Positions 9,789 to 17,998 of a DNA stretch of 42,631 bases are shown here, one piece after another. The position numbers were made by a program, and so were the translations under genes. How positions within the stretch are numbered: the first letter of the stretch is position 1; each line of letters opens with the position of its first letter. This stretch comes from Acidobacteriota bacterium (GTDB taxonomy: Bacteria > Acidobacteriota > Terriglobia > UBA7540). The notes beneath the pieces are model-generated. The model was not told where the DNA came from. It saw nothing but the letters and a program-made list of their open reading frames with translations, and did no database searches. The stretch lies in contig QHZN01000116.1 of the NCBI GenBank assembly GCA_003225365.1, forward strand, positions 1 to 42,631, in the 5' to 3' direction.

Positions 9789-11594
9789 TTACGAGACACC
9801 CACGCGCTCCTTCGCCTTCGCGATAATGGCGGCCATCACGTCCCGGTAGCGGTCGAAGGTATCATCGACGATCGTGATCGTCGGAATTTGATGTTCGCTC
9901 AGGCTCAGGGTGTCACGATTGAATTGGCCGAACCCTGACTCGTGCACCCCGCTCGAGCCGCGGCCCGGCGCCGGATGGCTTAGGTGCTGGAAGGCGCGGC
10001 AGTATTTGCTGAACGCGACCGGGTAACTTTGTTCCGAAAAAACCTGATAGACCGGGATGCACGAAAGCAAAGCGTCATAAGACATTTCGCCGCAGGCCAT
10101 GACGTGGGGAAACTTCTCGCGCAGGCTTGCCACCAACCGGCAAGTCCCCTCGTGGGTGTCAGCTTTGGTGTTGTTCTCCCAGCCGCCCGCGATATCGAGG
10201 AAGTAGGCATCAGCTTCGAACCTTTCGATGATGTCCGCGATTCGATCGGAGAGCCACTGCCTCCACGACTCGACGCCGATATTCATATAAGGACTCCACC
10301 CTTCGTTGTGGCGGTCGTTATCCCAGTCCACCCAGTTCAAATTGAAAGCGTCGCCGTCGATTTGCGACATCGCGGCGTCCGCGAACTTTGGGAAAACGGG
10401 AAGCCTCGCATTCGCCGAGTTGGTGCCGAACATCGGCATGAAGTGAAAACCGAGGCCGTGTCCCTTACGAATGAGGCTGGAGAAGCCTTCCTCGCCGCCG
10501 AGCCGCGGGTCGGGCTGGTAAAGCGGATAGTTCCAGTAGTAGCGCCCGTCCCAGGCTGGTAGAAAAACCATTACGCGGCGAGGCTCGATTTGAGTCGCCA
10601 CCCATTCGAGAATCCTAGAGATTTTGGCGAAATCGTTGAAGATGTATCCGGTCCAATGCATGCCGTGCGGCGCGAGCACCAGCGCGACTTCGCGAAACCA
10701 GCCGGGAACGTCGTCCCTTTTTTCCCAGTCCGGAATATGGAACGCTTTTTCCACATGCTCAAAGTGCGGCCGAAAGGCGCCGTCAGCGGTCGGAACTCGG
10801 CCGGCTCGCCAGAGAGGGGTCACAAGCCTTTGGCTCTTCTGCCAGCCTGCACATTCATAGACCAGTTCGACGCGGTACTCCTTCTCGCCAGGCTGGAAGT
10901 AAAAGCGATTGGCTCGCACTTGATGGTTTAGGCAGGAAAGAAAGAAGAAATCTTCTCCGCCACCCTGGATCACTGCGATGGGCGAGTTCATTCCGCGCGC
11001 CGTGAAGAGTGAACCGCCGCCGAAGGGGTAGCCCAGGAGGATCTCGCTATCCCCCGGGTCAAAGAAGCTGCCTCCGCCCGCGGAGATTTTCCCGCGCGGC
11101 ACGCCACGGACAATCGCTGCCACCGACTTGATGGGTTGCAGCATTTCGGCCGTGGCGCTCCACTCGATGAATGGCCCTTTTTTGCTCACCCGGGCCCGCA
11201 ATTGGCCGGGCGCTTTTTCCTGCCCGCCCGCCCAAACGAATTGAGAGGCTCTGATTTCAATTCCATCCGCCGAGTCTTCAACGGTCATTCGCTCGCGATC
11301 GAGAGCGTAGGTGTTCTCAAAAGTGTAAATCCGAAAAGAAATCTGCAGGCCCTCAAATGCAACCGAGGGCTCGGGAAAGTCGAAGCTGAACTTGAAGAAG
11401 CCACCGCCCTTAGGGGGAACAAAGACGTCGTTGGTGGTAGTCAGAGCCAGGATGCGGTCCGCTGACGGGTTGGGTGCGCGTGGGGCGGCGAACGCGCCTG
11501 CCGGCAGCCTGGGGACACGGTCAGCGGCCGCGTAGCTGGCGCCTGTCGCCGCCGCAGTCTTCAAAAGGTCGCGTCGGGAGATGCGTTTGGCCAT
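9789..11594 (-). CDS. Tat-exported glycosidase-like protein of unrecognised family
   Basis: 601 aa with a clear Tat signal (KRISRRDLLKTAAATGASYA). An N-terminal beta-rich half (about 45-290) resembles the substrate-side beta-sandwich of clan GH-D and GH31 enzymes. The second half has barrel-like features: PRRVMVFLPAWDGRYYWNYP, GHGLGFHFMPMFG, FNLNWVDWDND, and RFEADAYFLDIAGGW, where the Asp of FLDIAGG is a good nucleophile candidate. HVMACGEMSYDALL may supply the acid. It may belong to a DUF6259-like alpha-galactosidase-type group, but I do not recognise it firmly. It lies between GH31 and GH127 genes on the same strand, so a role in trimming the same glycan is likely. The unusual 105-bp gap upstream contains an imperfect 24-bp tandem repeat. 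Confidence 0.6.
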   Translation of the reverse strand: MAKRISRRDLLKTAAATGASYAAADRVPRLPAGAFAAPRAPNPSADRILALTTTNDVFVPPKGGGFFKFSFDFPEPSVAFEGLQISFRIYTFENTYALDRERMTVEDSADGIEIRASQFVWAGGQEKAPGQLRARVSKKGPFIEWSATAEMLQPIKSVAAIVRGVPRGKISAGGGSFFDPGDSEILLGYPFGGGSLFTARGMNSPIAVIQGGGEDFFFLSCLNHQVRANRFYFQPGEKEYRVELVYECAGWQKSQRLVTPLWRAGRVPTADGAFRPHFEHVEKAFHIPDWEKRDDVPGWFREVALVLAPHGMHWTGYIFNDFAKISRILEWVATQIEPRRVMVFLPAWDGRYYWNYPLYQPDPRLGGEEGFSSLIRKGHGLGFHFMPMFGTNSANARLPVFPKFADAAMSQIDGDAFNLNWVDWDNDRHNEGWSPYMNIGVESWRQWLSDRIADIIERFEADAYFLDIAGGWENNTKADTHEGTCRLVASLREKFPHVMACGEMSYDALLSCIPVYQVFSEQSYPVAFSKYCRAFQHLSHPAPGRGSSGVHESGFGQFNRDTLSLSEHQIPTITIVDDTFDRYRDVMAAIIAKAKERVGVS

Positions 11595-11699
11595 TGCCGA
11601 TTTTCGATTGAGATTAAGTGTTTTTCTTCAATCGGAATCAGATGCTTCGATCCATTCCAGTTGAACTTCTCATCATCATTTCGAGCACAGGCGGCTCGC

Positions 11700-13649
11700 T
11701 CACGCCCCGCTCCCGGCAATTTTCCAATAGACAGCGTATCGGTCGCCGGACAATTGATGCAAAGGGACCAGCAACGTGCTTTCGCTTTGCCCAACGGTCC
11801 TGAAGGTCAAGGGCTGATCGCGCACGGGCTCCACCCACCCGGCGGGCTCCTTGGAGCTCTCGACTATGGCCCGCACAGGGATCGCCTCGCCTCCCGGCGC
11901 GGTGTCGTATTCGGGATACATCGAAGTCTCGCTCAAACCCGCGTTCCCGAGCTTGCCCGCGAGAACCAGGGGACCATACATCATGGCCTGAAGTGTCGGG
12001 TCGTCGGGCATCGGATGGATGTGAAGGTTCATGGGCAGACTCACTTCTACGTGGTCTCCATCCTTCCAAACGCGCTTCAGCCCGAGGTAACTCGAAGGGC
12101 TCGAAAATGCGGCCAGCGCCTCTCCATTGACCTTCACCGTGCCGCCGCGATTGACCCAGTAAGGGACGCGCACGCGCACGGTTAAATCACTGGGCTTCCG
12201 AGCATTTACGATAAGCGTGGTCCCTCCTTGTTCCGGGAATTTCGTTTCTTGACGAATCCGAATCCCCTTCTCGGGCCAGTTGAGCTCGGAGGGGATAAAC
12301 AGGTTCACATAAACTCCGTCGCCGTCTTGGAAGTATATGGTGTCGGCGAACTTGGCGAACTCTTCCGCACCCGTCCCCGTGCAGCACCAGAACGAGTCCC
12401 AGGGCGAGTTGTAATATTTCCAGTAGCCGGAACCCAGGGGCAGGAAATAACTCTTCATCCCCTTTGCGTCTTGCGTGCCCAGCCGATGGTTGTAAAGCGT
12501 CCGCTCGTAGTAGTCCATGGCGCGGGCATCCGCCGTCCAGCCGAAAATATGACGGGTGAGCTTCATCATGTTGTACGCACAGCAGCACTCTTCCGTGTAC
12601 TCGCCCAGTTCACTGGCGAGTTTGCCGGGGTCTGTGTTCCAGGATTCTCCGTTGCTGGTACCCCCCGTGCAATAGGCGCGCTCGCTGGTAACTTCATCCC
12701 AGAAATAACTTGCGATGTCGCGATACCGCTGCTCCCCCGTCAGCTCATAGCGGCGAGCGGCGCCGATGGCCTGAGGGATATGCGTGTTCGCATGAATGCC
12801 TTTGAGCTCGTCGCGATGTTGGGCGAGAGGATCGAAGAACATCGTTTTCTCGAAGCGGCCCGCCATGCCCAGGTACTGCCGCCGGCTCGTGACAGCGAAT
12901 AGGTTGCACAGAACTTCCTCCATGCCGCCGAACTCGGTCTGCAGGATGCGCTGCATGTGCTCGTCGCTGATGCTCTGGTGCCACGCGCCGACCCATCCCG
13001 CCATTCTTTCGGTCATGTCCAGAGCCTGATCGTTCCCGCAATAAAGGTACATGTCGAGCAGGCCGGCCATGATTTTGTGATAAGTGTAAAAAGGCGCCCA
13101 AACTCTGCGCACCTCGCGCAGGCGATCGAAGAGCTCCACCGGATAAGCGCTGAGATAGCCGTTCTTGAGGGCGTCCTGACACTTCCCCAACTCTGTCACC
13201 AAGGCGTTAGCTTTGTCCTTTAATTCGTCGTCACCAGTGCTGGCGTAAGCCAGAGCGCTGGCTGACAGGAAGTGGCCACCGGCAAAATGGCCGCGCAACT
13301 CGCAGTCGGGCTTCTCCCAGCCGCCCAAGGGCTCAGCCGAGGATGGAAGCCCAGCAGTTAAGCGGAACGAATGGAGAAGGCGGTCGTTGGGCAACGAAAG
13401 AAGCCATCGATGGTTCACACTCATCGCGTCCTTGAACGGGCCGTCAAGGAGGCGCACCTGGGACAACGGAAAAGGTTTCACCCGCCAAGCAACATGCTCG
13501 CGGGTCTCAGACTTGCCCTTGGCTCGGAGCGCATCGATGACAGGGTCCTGCGCCAGACCAACTAGCGGATTGGGGGAAGCCAACGCAGCCCCGGCCGCTG
13601 CCACGGTCATCTGAGCGAATTGCCTGCGAGTAACTTGGCGGGATGTCAT
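11700..13649 (-). CDS. GH127-type beta-L-arabinofuranosidase (DUF1680)
   Basis: 649 aa. The family is shown by VRLLDGPFKDAM near the N-terminus, GGWEKPDCELRGHFAGGHFLSA, EYTEECCCAYNMMKL (Glu353/354, Cys355-357) and DSFWCCTGTGAEEF (Cys422/423). In GH127 a zinc-bound cysteine is the nucleophile and a nearby Glu the acid/base; both clusters are intact. A Tat leader (SRQVTRRQFAQMTVAAAG) begins at once after the chosen start. The longest frame opens at 13823, but ATG 13649 is preferred: AGGAGGAGG lies five bases upstream and a good promoter at 13724-13752 sits inside the longer frame. It is the first gene of the minus-strand carbohydrate cluster. The likely role is release of beta-L-arabinose from plant oligosaccharides in the periplasm. 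Confidence 0.9.
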   Translation of the reverse strand: MTSRQVTRRQFAQMTVAAAGAALASPNPLVGLAQDPVIDALRAKGKSETREHVAWRVKPFPLSQVRLLDGPFKDAMSVNHRWLLSLPNDRLLHSFRLTAGLPSSAEPLGGWEKPDCELRGHFAGGHFLSASALAYASTGDDELKDKANALVTELGKCQDALKNGYLSAYPVELFDRLREVRRVWAPFYTYHKIMAGLLDMYLYCGNDQALDMTERMAGWVGAWHQSISDEHMQRILQTEFGGMEEVLCNLFAVTSRRQYLGMAGRFEKTMFFDPLAQHRDELKGIHANTHIPQAIGAARRYELTGEQRYRDIASYFWDEVTSERAYCTGGTSNGESWNTDPGKLASELGEYTEECCCAYNMMKLTRHIFGWTADARAMDYYERTLYNHRLGTQDAKGMKSYFLPLGSGYWKYYNSPWDSFWCCTGTGAEEFAKFADTIYFQDGDGVYVNLFIPSELNWPEKGIRIRQETKFPEQGGTTLIVNARKPSDLTVRVRVPYWVNRGGTVKVNGEALAAFSSPSSYLGLKRVWKDGDHVEVSLPMNLHIHPMPDDPTLQAMMYGPLVLAGKLGNAGLSETSMYPEYDTAPGGEAIPVRAIVESSKEPAGWVEPVRDQPLTFRTVGQSESTLLVPLHQLSGDRYAVYWKIAGSGA

Positions 13650-13714
13650 GGGCACCTCCTCCTGGTGTCCAACTGGGGCGATGAGAAATTGAGTGGCACG
13701 CCCCACTTGGTTTG

Positions 13715-13720
13715 GTATAC
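13715..13720. promoter_or_regulatory. GTATAC operator candidate at the GH127 promoter
   Basis: GTATAC within CCCGTATACCAAACC (minus strand) falls at the predicted transcription start of the GH127 promoter. The same core appears in the palindrome upstream of the TIM-barrel operon (17919-17924) and upstream of the receptor gene (3876-3881). Some FCD-type GntR regulators bind GTATAC-centred palindromes, and such a regulator is encoded at 14244-14996. The link is inference; the core also occurs inside coding sequence at 1477-1482 and 25914-25919. Confidence 0.3.
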
Positions 13721-13723
13721 GGG

Positions 13724-13752
13724 ATTGTATTCCGGATTTGTGACGAGGTAAA
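13724..13752 (-). promoter_or_regulatory. Sigma70-type promoter of the GH127 gene
   Basis: On the minus strand, TTTACC (13747-13752) and TACAAT (13724-13729) are separated by exactly 17 bases. Transcription would start near 13717, giving a leader of about 68 nt before ATG 13649. This supports the shorter GH127 start. It probably drives the carbohydrate cluster at least as far as the GH31 gene. Confidence 0.55.
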
Positions 13753-13837
13753 GCGCATGACTTGGAGCGCAGAAACACTTCGCTTCGGGCGGTCCGGTCT
13801 TCGAGGATACTGAGCTGATTCACCGGAACCGCGTCGG

Positions 13838-14044
13838 GTGGTTGCGCCGAGCAAACTCGGCATTATGGTTGATGCGGCAAACTATTCTATTCCCAGGCTA
13901 ACCACGGTCGACATGCCTCCCGACGTACTTGGGCGAACGGCCTCCGATGCCCTGCGCGACGCGGCATCCTCGGAAAATGTCAAGGCCAAGGAATTCGTCA
14001 TCAAGATCAATCTCGTGGCCGGTGGATCTCCGGGGCCAGCGCGA
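13838..14044 (+). pseudogene. Remnant of a LacI-family regulator (C-terminal end only)
   Basis: The open frame reads like the last 50-60 residues of a LacI-type sugar-responsive repressor: YSIPRLTTVDMPPDVLGRTA, then a helix, then VIKINLVAGGSPGPAR. These match the family's terminal P.LTTV..P...LGR.A and .V...LV.RGST.P segments. No helix-turn-helix or periplasmic-binding core lies upstream; the space to the GH127 promoter is under 100 bp. The frame then runs on to 14191 with unrelated sequence. I take it as the decayed 3' end of a local regulator of the carbohydrate locus. Remaining bases to 14243 hold nothing I can identify. Confidence 0.5.
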
Positions 14045-14243
14045 ATGGCAGTGGGGAGAAGGCAGTCAGCAGCAGACAGCCAATCTACAGAAATGCCATC
14101 CTGGAAACACCGAGTTTTGGTTTTGGGGCCAATGCTGGGAGACTCGGGCAAGCCCGCTCTTGCGAGGAGGCGAGAACGAATGAAACCTTAAAGGCCCACC
14201 CTTTTCTTTCTGCCCCTGTCTGTTACTTTCTACTTTGTGTTCT

Positions 14244-14996
14244 CTACCAGCTACCGCGCTCCCCGAGACTGGCGATGACGCTGGAAAGACGCTCGGCGCC
14301 GTTTTCCCAGTTCGTCTGCATGGCGCACTCGGCGGCATCGGCATTGCCGCGCGCGATGCTCTCGACGATCATCACGTGCTCGCCCACAGAAAGCCCGAGT
14401 TGATCGAGAATGGAGCTGGCGTAGAGGCGCCAATACCTTTCGGTTTGGGGTTTGATGGCCGCATGAAGGGCTCGCAACCGTGGTCCCCCGCCGGCATCGA
14501 CAATCGCCTGGTGAAAATTGATGTCGAGGTCGAAAATGACGTTGGGGTCTCCGCGCCCCGCGGTCGCCAAATCTCTGAGCCGTGAATTCAGCTCGAGCAG
14601 ACGAGTGATCAGTCGACCCCTTGTTTGCGAATCAACTTGCGCCGCCGCCCTCGCGGAGAGTCCATCGATCCGCGCAACGATGCTGTAGAGTTCCTTGGCA
14701 TCCTCTTGAGTCAGAGGAGCAATGACCAATTTGGCCTTGCTCCCGCTCCCCGCGATGACTCGGATGTAGCCTTCCTGCTGCAAGCGATGTAGGGCGGCGC
14801 GCACGGGCGTGCGGCTGACGTCGAGACGGTTCGCCACATCGGCCTCCACAACTCGGCTCCCCGGTGCCAATTTTCCGTGCACGATCAATTCACGGATTCG
14901 CTGGAAGGTGGCCTCGCTGATGTTGAGCGCTTCTTCTGAATGAAGCCCGGCCTCGCCGGCTGCGCCTGCGGTTGGAGGTAAAGGTCCAATTGACAT
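14244..14996 (-). CDS. GntR-family regulator with FCD effector domain
   Basis: 250 aa. Residues about 20-85 form a winged helix: SEATFQRIRELIVHGKLAPG, DVANRLDVSRTPVRAAL (recognition helix) and LQQEGYIRV. Residues about 100-235 are an all-helical FCD domain with the metal-ligand pattern FDLDINFHQAIVDAGG and a later H in VGEHVMIVESIARG. Such proteins repress catabolic genes until a carboxylate or sugar acid binds. ATG 14996 is chosen because GAGGAA stands four bases upstream; the longest frame starts at a TTG (15140) with no support. It diverges from the S9 peptidase gene, and the shared spacer carries an inverted repeat. Likely targets are the plus-strand run to 22598 and perhaps the carbohydrate cluster. 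Confidence 0.85.
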   Translation of the reverse strand: MSIGPLPPTAGAAGEAGLHSEEALNISEATFQRIRELIVHGKLAPGSRVVEADVANRLDVSRTPVRAALHRLQQEGYIRVIAGSGSKAKLVIAPLTQEDAKELYSIVARIDGLSARAAAQVDSQTRGRLITRLLELNSRLRDLATAGRGDPNVIFDLDINFHQAIVDAGGGPRLRALHAAIKPQTERYWRLYASSILDQLGLSVGEHVMIVESIARGNADAAECAMQTNWENGAERLSSVIASLGERGSW

Positions 14997-15208
14997 CGAA
15001 TTCCTCGCCACGCCGAAAGATCTGACGAGGGGGCCTTTTCGACCCCGTCGGCCTTGTGCCAGGTTCGCGCCGGCTGGATGAGAGTTCGGTTCGAGCCGGG
15101 AATTACTCGACCCGAAGAATCGCCTCGAATGGATGTCCAACCGTATTCACGAGAGCAGGCTGCGAACCGGAACCCCAAGCGGGGCATAAATTGACCCCCG
15201 CCCCGGCA

Positions 15209-15264
15209 GAAGCGTTATTGTAAACGCTCTTGCGCCAGGTGTGCTCCAAAAACGAAGCGTTATT
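15209..15264. promoter_or_regulatory. Operator-like repeats between GntR gene and S9 peptidase gene
   Basis: AGCGTT and AACGCT form an inverted repeat (15211-15228, six-base spacer ATTGTA). GAAGCGTTATT occurs twice as a direct repeat (15209-15219 and 15254-15264), 45 bp apart, or about four helical turns. The place, midway in the 446-bp divergent spacer (14997-15442), suits autoregulation by the GntR protein. Nothing else was recognised in this spacer. Confidence 0.4.
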
Positions 15265-15442
15265 CGATTCGCCCCCTGAAGTCAACTGGAACTTGGCGGG
15301 CTTCACAAGCTCCAGGTGCGCAAAGCTTGACGAATAGTTTACGATGCCGCATGCCATCTCGGCCTGGCGCCACGGCCATTTAACACGGAGGTGCGATTTG
15401 CCGCTGCATCGGATAGACGTTAGACGAGCCAGCCGTGAGGGG

Positions 15443-17737
15443 ATGAAGACGCTTGGGCCGCTGCTCCTGGTTCTCGCTACTCTCGTTATCGCTCCGACCT
15501 CGAGCACTGCTCAAGGCACGCGCGCCGACTACGAACGCGCCGACCGCTTTCTGCCCTGGAACGCCAGGCGTTTGGTATTTGAGGCGGAGGTAAACCCTCA
15601 TTGGATTGAACAGACCAGCCGCTTCTGGTACCTCAGAAGGGGGCCAACCGAAAAGCAATTTCTGTTGGTCGACTCCTCGGGAAAGACCGTGACTCCCGCC
15701 TTCGATCACGAAAAGATGGCAACCGCACTTTCGGGCGCTGCACGCCGGTCATTCAAGCCCACCCAACTGCCCTTCGACACGTTCGACTTCCTCGACGGCG
15801 AGAGCGCAATTGAATTCACCCTTGAGCAATTCAAGTGGAACTGTTCCTTGAAATCCTATACCTGCACAAGAAAGGGAGAAGCGCCGCAAGTGCCGCGCGA
15901 AGTGCTTTCGCCCAACGGCAGGTGGACGGCGTTCGTGAAACAGCACAACCTTTACGTGCGAAATACTTCAACTGGCGAAGTGGTCCAGCTCACGCAAGAC
16001 GGCGAGAAGCATTGGGACTACGCCACGCCGCTGCCCTCCTCAAGAATCATGGTGGAGCAGGGAACCGAAGATGTGTTGGAGCGGCCCGACGTTGAGTGGG
16101 CACCCGACTCCAGCCAACTCCTCACCTATCGCATCGACTCCCGCTTCAGCGGACGATTCACCACCCTGCAGTTCGTGCCCCCGGACCAGCTTCGGCCCAA
16201 GGCTTACACTCACACCTATCCGCTGCCGGGCGAGGTGCTCTCCACGGCCGAGCCCATGATCTTCCGGATTCAATCGCCAAAGCGCATCAATGTTGATACC
16301 GATCCGCTGGAACTCGAATTCCTGGGCGGCCCCTCCTTCACTTGGTTCAAAGACTCCCGGCGATTTTATTATTTGTTCCGTTCGCGCGGCGAAAAGCGCG
16401 CCGAGTTTCGTTTGGTTGACGCCAACACGGGCAAACAGCGCGTGGTGGTGGAGGAGGCGGCTGACACCTACGTCGACCCGGGCGAGAACGAAGTGGAGGT
16501 CGTGAATGACGGTGGAGAAATCTTGTGGGCGTCGGAGCGAGACGGCTGGAACCATATTTATCTTTATAACGGCGAGACGGGAGAGCTCGAAAACCAAGTG
16601 ACCAAGGGGCCGTGGGTAGTGCGCGGCATCAAGCATGTGGATGAGAAACGGCGGCAGGTCTACTTCCTTGCCGGGGGGCGCGAAACGGGAGAAGATCCCT
16701 ATCTGACGCATCTCTACAAGATCAATTTTGACGGTACAGGCCTGCAGTTGCTCACCCACGAACATGCCAATCACACCGTGAGTTTTTCCAAGGACGGGGA
16801 ATTTTTCGTGGACAACTATTCCCGGCCCAATTTTCCGGGCGAGTCGGCTTTGCGGCGCGCTTCGGATGGTTCGACGGTCCGCACGCTGGAAAAGACCGAT
16901 GCCGCAGAACTCCTGAAAACCGGCTGGAGATTTCCCGAACCGTTCCAGGGAAAAGCGGCGGACAACAAGACGGAAATTTATGGGCTGATTTGGCGGCCCT
17001 CGAATTTCAGTGAGTCAAACAAGTACCCGGTCATCGAGCAGATCTACACAGGCCCTCAGAGCTTCTTCGTCCCAAAAACGTTCGCGGCTTTTCGCAGGGG
17101 CGAGCAGGCGATGGCGGAGCTCGGCTTTATCGTGGTGATGGTGGATGGCCGCGGAACCTCGGGACGCTCGAGGTCGTTCCACGAGTGCTCCTACAGAAAT
17201 CTGGGCGGGGTATTTGACGACCATGTGGCGCTGATTCGCCAGATGGCCGCGCGCTATCCCTACATGGACCTGACGCGGATAGGCGTCTACGGAACTTCCG
17301 CGGGTGCCTACGCCGCCGCACACGCCCTGCTGATTCATCCGGAGTTCTACAAAGTCTGCGTCTCCATCTCGGGTGACCATGACGCTCGTTTGGATAAGGC
17401 CTGGTGGAACGAGTTGTACCAAGGTTATCCGATGGGGGAGGATTATGCCGCGCAGGCCAATGGGACATTGGCGGGAAGGTTACAAGGTCACCTGCTCCTG
17501 GTGCACGGCGATGTTGACGACAACGTGCATCCGGCGGAAACCATGCGGTTCGTCGATGCCCTCATTAAAGCCAACAAGAATTTTGACATGCTTTTCGTGC
17601 CGAACATGCATCACGGCGAAGGTGGGAATCCGTACCTCGTCCGCCGGCGGTGGGACTACTTTGTCCGCCATCTGCTGGGTGTGGAACCGCCGGAAGAATT
17701 TCAGGTCTCGAAGAGTGAAGAGGAGACAGACCGATAA
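15443..17737 (+). CDS. Secreted S9 family peptidase, dipeptidyl-peptidase IV type
   Basis: 764 aa. It has a signal peptide (KTLGPLLLVLATLVIAPTSS...AQG). A beta-propeller follows (about 60-500, with DPP4-like FVKQHNLYVRN, TYRIDSRF, WASERDGWNHIYLYNG), then the alpha/beta-hydrolase domain (about 510-755). The catalytic triad is Ser619 in YGTSAGAYAA, Asp692 in HGDVDDNVHP and a His at 723/724 in MHHGEGG. It should cleave N-terminal dipeptides, typically after proline, in the periplasm. ATG 15443 follows GAGGGG and begins the signal peptide; the longer frame from 15344 adds a charged, non-signal leader. It is divergent from the GntR regulator. Its metabolic link with the downstream Tm-1-like genes is unclear, and a 261-bp gap separates them. 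Confidence 0.88.
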   Translation: MKTLGPLLLVLATLVIAPTSSTAQGTRADYERADRFLPWNARRLVFEAEVNPHWIEQTSRFWYLRRGPTEKQFLLVDSSGKTVTPAFDHEKMATALSGAARRSFKPTQLPFDTFDFLDGESAIEFTLEQFKWNCSLKSYTCTRKGEAPQVPREVLSPNGRWTAFVKQHNLYVRNTSTGEVVQLTQDGEKHWDYATPLPSSRIMVEQGTEDVLERPDVEWAPDSSQLLTYRIDSRFSGRFTTLQFVPPDQLRPKAYTHTYPLPGEVLSTAEPMIFRIQSPKRINVDTDPLELEFLGGPSFTWFKDSRRFYYLFRSRGEKRAEFRLVDANTGKQRVVVEEAADTYVDPGENEVEVVNDGGEILWASERDGWNHIYLYNGETGELENQVTKGPWVVRGIKHVDEKRRQVYFLAGGRETGEDPYLTHLYKINFDGTGLQLLTHEHANHTVSFSKDGEFFVDNYSRPNFPGESALRRASDGSTVRTLEKTDAAELLKTGWRFPEPFQGKAADNKTEIYGLIWRPSNFSESNKYPVIEQIYTGPQSFFVPKTFAAFRRGEQAMAELGFIVVMVDGRGTSGRSRSFHECSYRNLGGVFDDHVALIRQMAARYPYMDLTRIGVYGTSAGAYAAAHALLIHPEFYKVCVSISGDHDARLDKAWWNELYQGYPMGEDYAAQANGTLAGRLQGHLLLVHGDVDDNVHPAETMRFVDALIKANKNFDMLFVPNMHHGEGGNPYLVRRRWDYFVRHLLGVEPPEEFQVSKSEEETDR

Positions 17738-17911
17738 GGTGTTTCGGCAAAAGTGCCGTGTGGCCTCCGCGCCTCGCCGTCAGTAATCAGCGAGGACTAA
17801 GAGATCGCCCTCGGGCCACAAGCTAAACACGGCCTGCTAAAAGTTAGCCGCTTAATGCGCCATTGCACCTCTACAAAACTTTGGCGCAGTACCTGGAGGA
17901 ACATTTGTCCC

Positions 17912-17933
17912 CCGGTCCGTATACGGAAACCGG
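17912..17933. promoter_or_regulatory. Nested palindrome upstream of the TIM-barrel operon
   Basis: A perfect CCGTATACGG palindrome (17917-17926) is flanked by CCGGT (17912-17916) and ACCGG (17929-17933), which pair with each other. It lies 66 bp before the GTG start of the TIM-barrel gene. It shares the GTATAC core with sites at 13715 and 3876 and is a good candidate operator for the nearby GntR/FCD regulator. The rest of 17738-17998 holds no gene I can support. Confidence 0.45.
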
Positions 17934-17998
17934 AAAATGGAAGCCGGTTCGGAGCGGGGCCAATATCCACTTTTCAATTTCCAGATGGGAGCGGTCCC

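Noticed and set aside
8967-9938. 323-codon plus-strand frame across the GH31 and glycosidase-like genes
   Set aside because: It spans the end of one real gene and the start of another on the opposite strand and is Arg/Pro-rich without motifs.
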